Shown here: positions 60,359-64,000 of the stretch, in pieces
Position numbering within the stretch: position 1 is the first letter of the stretch
Layout: the number at the start of each line of letters is the position of its first letter
Assembly: GCF_947258575.1 (NCBI RefSeq)
Contig: NZ_CAMYIV010000004.1
Span: 124,001 to 188,000, forward strand
DNA from: an uncultured Alcanivorax sp.
GTDB taxonomy: Bacteria > Pseudomonadota > Gammaproteobacteria > Pseudomonadales > Alcanivoracaceae
Direction of reading: 5' to 3'
Length of the DNA: 64,000 nucleotides
The notes under the pieces: generated by a model
Told to the model about the DNA's origin: nothing
Seen by the model: only the letters and a program-made list of their open reading frames with translations
Database searches by the model: none
Position numbers and translations under genes: made by a program

Positions 60359-61204
60359 GTGTCCGATATCGAGATCCCCATTGAAGATTTCCGCCCTCCC
60401 TCCTTGCGTACCATGGCCGGGGTGACGGCAATGCAGCGCCGCTATTTCGCTGCGACGCTGGAAGGCGCGGAAAATGTGGACCCACAGCGACCGGGCCTGT
60501 TTGTGGGGAATCATGCGCTCATGGGTGTGCTGGATTCGCCGCTGTTTGTCTACGAACTGTATCGACAGACCGGGGTGTTTCCGCGCTCTCTGGGGGATCA
60601 CTTCCACTTCCCCACGCCGGTGTGGGGCAAGTTGGTCACCCGTTTTGGCGCCGTACCCGGCACCCGTGAAAACTGCCGTCGGCTGATGGAAAGCGGCCAG
60701 CATGTGCTGGTATTTCCGGGCGGTGCCCGCGAGGTAGCCAAGCGTCGTGACGAGATCAACAAGCTGGTATGGAAGAAACGAACCGGCTTTGTCTATATGG
60801 CCATTGAGCAGGGGTTCGACATTATCCCCTTTGCCTCACTGGGCTGTGATGAAGCCTACGACATCGTCTATGACGGTGACGATTTTGCCAATGGCTGGCT
60901 TGGCAAGCGGTTGCTGGGCAACGACAAGATCAACTCTCTGATGCGCGGTGGTGATCTGTTCATGCCGTTGGTAAAAGGCATCGGCCCTACCTTGTTGCCC
61001 AAAGCCGAGCCTTTCCGTTTTGCCATTGGCAAGCCCATTGCGACGGCGCACCTGAAAGGCCAGGAAAAAGATCCTGCAGTGCTCTGGCAATTGCGCGAAC
61101 AAGTCTCTGATGCCATTACCGGCATGCTCTCGCGCATGGATGAAGAGCGAAAGGAGCAGCCGCGGCCGCTCTGGCGAAAAGTGCTGGGGGCTCGCAAGCA
61201 CTGA
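60359..61204 (+). CDS. Lysophospholipid-acyltransferase-family protein
   Basis: 281 residues. Acyltransferase block I with VGNHALMGVLDSPLF (His52 then Asp59, an H-x6-D spacing instead of the usual H-x4-D), block III LVFPGGAREV (residues 117-126) and FASLGCDEAYDI further on. Related to the glycerol-acyltransferase and DAGAT-like branch. GTG start with GAGGT just upstream. Possible role in acyl-glycerol or wax-ester/triacylglycerol formation, typical for this kind of organism (inference). Confidence 0.78.
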   Translation: MSDIEIPIEDFRPPSLRTMAGVTAMQRRYFAATLEGAENVDPQRPGLFVGNHALMGVLDSPLFVYELYRQTGVFPRSLGDHFHFPTPVWGKLVTRFGAVPGTRENCRRLMESGQHVLVFPGGAREVAKRRDEINKLVWKKRTGFVYMAIEQGFDIIPFASLGCDEAYDIVYDGDDFANGWLGKRLLGNDKINSLMRGGDLFMPLVKGIGPTLLPKAEPFRFAIGKPIATAHLKGQEKDPAVLWQLREQVSDAITGMLSRMDEERKEQPRPLWRKVLGARKH

Positions 61205-61267
61205 GCGCAGTGGATAAGCGTCGTTATTCGCGATGCGAGCATCGCTTCCCACATTAGAAAATGCGCG

Positions 61268-61630
61268 CTAACCCAGAGTCAGAAACGGCAACAGGGTCAC
61301 AAGCAATAACACCAGCACGGCTACGAACAGCCCGATCACCTTGACGGGTTGTTCGCGCAACCGTTGTGTCAGCGTCGGTGCGGTTCCGTCCCGTTGCGCT
61401 TCCTCATAGGCTTCCCGCTGTAGCCGGGCCCGCTCCTGCTGGTAATCGGCCAGTAATGCCTTGGCGCGCTCCCGGTCCTCGGGCCGGCTCAGCCAGATAC
61501 CGCCAGAAGAGATCCCCCACATGCTTGGGGCGGTCTCATAGAACAGGATCTGGTTTTGTTCCAGCAAGGTGCGAACTTCATCGGCCTCGTCGTCCGGAAC
61601 CCGGCGCAGATTCAGCAGTAAGGTGGTCAT
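61268..61630 (-). CDS. DUF6164-type membrane-tail protein
   Basis: 120 residues. N-terminal domain MTTLLLNLRRVPDDEADEVR with a C-terminal single transmembrane helix (about 97-117, VIGLFVAVLVLLLVTLLPFL). The pattern (short soluble domain plus C-terminal anchor) fits DUF6164, a family without known function. Start at ATG 61630 is preferred over a longer frame to 61717. Confidence 0.7.
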   Translation of the reverse strand: MTTLLLNLRRVPDDEADEVRTLLEQNQILFYETAPSMWGISSGGIWLSRPEDRERAKALLADYQQERARLQREAYEEAQRDGTAPTLTQRLREQPVKVIGLFVAVLVLLLVTLLPFLTLG

Positions 61631-61756
61631 GGTGCTCCTGATGATGTGTCCAGGCCTGCCGGGTAGAGCCGGGCAGGGCGTAGAGGTGCATACAGGATAC
61701 ATGGCTGCGCGCGCCAATGGTTACCACCGTTCAGTACGGTTTTATCGTTATTACGC

Positions 61757-62257
61757 TCAGCCTTGCATGCCGTGTGACACCCAGCCGCCCAGGTACAGGC
61801 CGATGCCGAAGATCGCATGGGTCAGCAGGCTCTGCAGGCGGGCGGCGTTGGGGTCAGGCATGCGGCAGGCTGCCATGCCGGCTCCCATGCCTGGCTGCAT
61901 CAACAGGAACGGCGCGGCAACGGTACCGATACCCACCAGCAGAGCCGGCGCCAGGGTGGGCAGGTGGATCCAGCTCTGCCCCTCTATAGCCAGCAGAATC
62001 CCGGCAAAGGCCAGGCCGGTCAGATAATGGGCCAGCCAGCCGACGGCCTTTTCTCCAGGCATGGCTGGCGATGCGGCAATGGCAGTGTGTCGAAACTGCC
62101 CGTGGCCCATGTGCAACAACCAGCGGCCCACCATGGCGTAGTTGGGTGGGGCGACACCGAGCAGTGGCTGGCGAAGCCAGCCCCAGACATCCATGACCAG
62201 GGTGGCGAAAATGCCGATGATGATCATGCTGGCCAAGGTCTCTGTAACGTTATCCAT
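61757..62257 (-). CDS. DUF2938-family membrane protein
   Basis: 166 residues with four predicted membrane helices: MIIIGIFATLVMDVWGWLRQ, HYLTGLAFAGILLAIEG, APALLVGIGTVAAPFLLM and LLTHAIFGIGLYLGGW. Matches the DUF2938 pattern seen in gammaproteobacteria; function unknown. It diverges from a MerR regulator 63 bp away, which likely controls it. Confidence 0.75.
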   Translation of the reverse strand: MDNVTETLASMIIIGIFATLVMDVWGWLRQPLLGVAPPNYAMVGRWLLHMGHGQFRHTAIAASPAMPGEKAVGWLAHYLTGLAFAGILLAIEGQSWIHLPTLAPALLVGIGTVAAPFLLMQPGMGAGMAACRMPDPNAARLQSLLTHAIFGIGLYLGGWVSHGMQG

Positions 62258-62320
62258 GGGGCTTCCTCAAGATGACTTTGCTGGTAATGTGCAACTTGAA
62301 GCTGGCTTGAGGTCAAGGTC

Positions 62321-62743
62321 GTGTTGGATATTACCGAAGTGGTGCGTCGGTCGGGCGTACCGGCGTCGACGCTGCGCTATTACGAAGAGAAAGGGCTGAT
62401 CCTCTCCACCGGGCGCAGAGGACTAAAGCGAATATTCGCACCGCGGGTGCTGGATCAGCTGGCATTGATTGCCCTGGGACGGGCAGCGGGATTCACGCTG
62501 GATGAAATTGGCGAAATGTTCGATGACGGCGGCGAGCCCAGCATCGACCGGCATGCCTTGTCGGCAAAAGCCGATGCGCTGGATGACACCATCCGCAAAC
62601 TGTCTGCCATGCGTGACGGCCTGCGCCACGCGGCAAAATGCCCGGCGCCCAGTCACCTGGAATGCGGACAGTTTCGGCGCTTGATGAATATTGCCTCGGC
62701 ACGAATGAAAGTGGAGAAAAAACGAGGCGTTCAGGAAAAATAA
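62321..62743 (+). CDS. MerR-family transcriptional regulator
   Basis: 140 residues. Winged helix-turn-helix DITEVVRRSGVPASTLRYYE followed by EKGLI, then the effector-side coiled coil with ALSAKADALDDTIRKLSAMR and C-terminal CPAPSHLECGQF containing two cysteines, which could sense a metal or a redox signal. GTG start. Divergent from the DUF2938 gene. Confidence 0.83.
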   Translation: MLDITEVVRRSGVPASTLRYYEEKGLILSTGRRGLKRIFAPRVLDQLALIALGRAAGFTLDEIGEMFDDGGEPSIDRHALSAKADALDDTIRKLSAMRDGLRHAAKCPAPSHLECGQFRRLMNIASARMKVEKKRGVQEK

Positions 62744-62863
62744 AAAAGAAAAAAAAGAACAGGCAAAGGGCTGGTGATCTGGTACAGCTAGTTTTTCCGC
62801 CCCTTCAAGCGCTGGATAGGCATGACGCCACGACAGTGACGCCAGCCAATCAGCCTTTGCCTT

Positions 62864-63814
62864 TCAGGCACTCTTCCTGTGGTTTGCCGGCTGCACGAAG
62901 CGGTCCAGTCCTTCCAGAAACGTCAGCTGCTGGCGAATCACGTTGCTGAATGCCGGTTCGAAATAGGGTTCGAAGTGGTTGGCGTTAATGCTGGCGATGG
63001 TCAGGTTGGGGTTGTTCACCTCGCGGATAGTGCTTTCCACAAAGGGGGCGACGGAATCCTGGTTGGCCCCCATCAGCAGGGTGGGAATGCGGATGTCCTT
63101 GAGGCGTTTGAAAGGACGGTAGGGGCCCATGGTCATCATGGAGCGGGCCGCCACGCGGTTGTCGTAGCGCCGGCCTATGCTGGTTTCGGCCAGTTGCAGT
63201 GCCTTGCCGGCATCATCCCGGTCCATGGAGGAAAACGCCCCGGGTTCACTGACCACGGGCAGGTAGAGCGGATGGCCTGGCTTGAGCAGATCGGCCATGG
63301 CGTAGAGCCCAAAACGCAGCAGTCGTGGCAAGGGGACGGCGCGCACCGCGGCCATGCCATCGAGCATGGGGACCTGGGCAATGGCCCCGGCCAGTTCCGG
63401 GTGTTCGGCGGCCAGCTCCACCACGTGGCCGCCACCAAAGGACGAGCCCCACAGCACGATGCGACGGGGATCGATGCCCGGCTGGCTTTTCAGGAAGGCC
63501 AGGGCGGCGTCGCCATCGGCTACCCGTTGGCGGGCGGAAATCACATGCCTCGGCAGGCCGGCACTGTCGCCCCAGCCGCGATAATCAAAGGTCATCACCA
63601 CGTAGCCAGCGCGGGTAAATTCCTCATAGTAGGATACCGTTAGCGCATCCTGAATCCCGCCCCAGCCGTGCAGCATGAGGATAGCTGGCAGTGTTTCTGC
63701 CGTGGCCTTCGCTGGCCGGTGCAGGGTGGCTGCACACCAGGTTCCGCCGGAGTAAAAACCGGTTCGCTGGCTGTCACAGGTCAGGTCTCGGGGGCTGTGT
63801 CGCAGGGTGTCCAT
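62864..63814 (-). CDS. Alpha/beta hydrolase
   Basis: 316 residues. Oxyanion region MLHGWGGIQDALTVSYYEEF, nucleophile elbow WGSSFGGGHV (Ser in GSSFGG), acid near TLLMGANQDSVAPFV, and final His in NANHFEPYFEP. Resembles X-Pro dipeptidyl-peptidase S15-like or dienelactone-hydrolase-type esterases. Start ATG 63814 is preferred over the longer frame. Divergent from a TetR gene with a long operator between. Confidence 0.8.
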   Translation of the reverse strand: MDTLRHSPRDLTCDSQRTGFYSGGTWCAATLHRPAKATAETLPAILMLHGWGGIQDALTVSYYEEFTRAGYVVMTFDYRGWGDSAGLPRHVISARQRVADGDAALAFLKSQPGIDPRRIVLWGSSFGGGHVVELAAEHPELAGAIAQVPMLDGMAAVRAVPLPRLLRFGLYAMADLLKPGHPLYLPVVSEPGAFSSMDRDDAGKALQLAETSIGRRYDNRVAARSMMTMGPYRPFKRLKDIRIPTLLMGANQDSVAPFVESTIREVNNPNLTIASINANHFEPYFEPAFSNVIRQQLTFLEGLDRFVQPANHRKSA

Positions 63815-63831
63815 GGTCTGGCTCCGGGTTT

Positions 63832-63881
63832 CTTGTATAGCATTCAAGAGCAAAGACTAGCATTCTTGAATACCATACAAG
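63832..63881. promoter_or_regulatory. Long inverted repeat operator between hydrolase and TetR genes
   Basis: CTTGTATAGCATTCAAGA (63832-63849) matches the reverse complement of TCTTGAATACCATACAAG (63864-63881) at 16 of 18 positions, spacer 14 bp. It directly precedes the TetR gene and covers the hydrolase promoter region, so it is probably the TetR binding site. Confidence 0.6.
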
Positions 63882-64000
63882 ATGACCGGGCAGACTGTGG
63901 GAGAAGGCCCCTTGGCCAAGAACAAGCGCGATATCGATCTGAAGGTAAAGCAGGACGAGCTGGAGAGCACAGCAGCCAGGCTGTTCCTGTCACTGGGCTA
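63882..64000 (+). CDS. TetR-family regulator, N-terminal part (cut by window end)
   Basis: The first 39 codons are visible: NKRDIDLKVKQDELESTAAR then LFLSLGY, the first helix of a TetR DNA-binding domain. ATG 63882, or TTG 63912 (LAKNKRDI). Probably regulates the divergent hydrolase. Confidence 0.7.
   Translation, partial: MTGQTVGEGPLAKNKRDIDLKVKQDELESTAARLFLSLG

Overview
The window looks like chromosome from a marine, lipid-oxidising gammaproteobacterium, most like Alcanivorax or a close relative. This is inference from gene content: fatty acid desaturase, acyl-CoA dehydrogenase, GMC and zinc alcohol dehydrogenases, PF10118 diiron-type proteins, many TetR regulators, a gammaproteobacterial Rep helicase, and glnK-amtB and creBCD operons. 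No rRNA, tRNA, CRISPR array, transposase or integrase gene was seen.

Layout. 1-4.3 kb: histidine kinase tail, two c5-type cytochromes, rep and rsuA. 4.3-4.7 kb: a MITE-like palindrome. 4.7-10.1 kb: lipid metabolism (desaturase with divergent AraC regulator, Nudix hydrolase, SDR, acyl-CoA dehydrogenase). 10.8-16.1 kb: comM, ubiK, glnK-amtB behind a sigma-54 promoter, rlmI. 16.4-20.3 kb: YheT-like hydrolase, NTF2-like protein, nitronate monooxygenase with TetR regulator, GAF protein. 20.4-25.1 kb: creBCD and a beta-barrel protein. 25.3-30.3 kb: TetR plus a two-gene RND pump. 30.6-35.5 kb: cupredoxin-like protein, a GluR0-type potassium channel, a receiver/kinase/Cys-rich-protein operon, a thioesterase. 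35.6-41.7 kb: a czc-type metal efflux operon.

42.0-45.8 kb is the most unusual stretch: an integron gene-cassette array of seven complete cassettes plus a truncated eighth, all read on the + strand and separated by seven attC sites, with no integrase in the window (a CALIN). In six cassettes the first seven bases are exactly complementary to the R' core of that cassette's own attC; in the seventh one base differs. The cassette proteins include an FKBP-like protein, four small membrane proteins and two of unknown family. Directly next to it, 45.9-49.8 kb, lie three tandem paralogous ankyrin-repeat lipoproteins with a shared C-terminal glycine-rich module; I do not recognise this architecture as a named system.

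50-64 kb returns to ordinary chromosome: secreted and membrane hypotheticals, alcohol dehydrogenases, a PF10118 protein, a DMT transporter that runs antisense through a convergent SDR gene, regulators, a 35-residue lysine-rich peptide gene, an acyltransferase, a MerR/DUF2938 pair and an alpha/beta hydrolase with a divergent TetR gene cut by the window end.

Intergenic gaps carry several palindromic repeat families: GTAGGAGC REP-like units, an 81-83 bp near-perfect palindrome present twice with a compensatory base-pair change, and GCGAGAAGCGA-type repeats.
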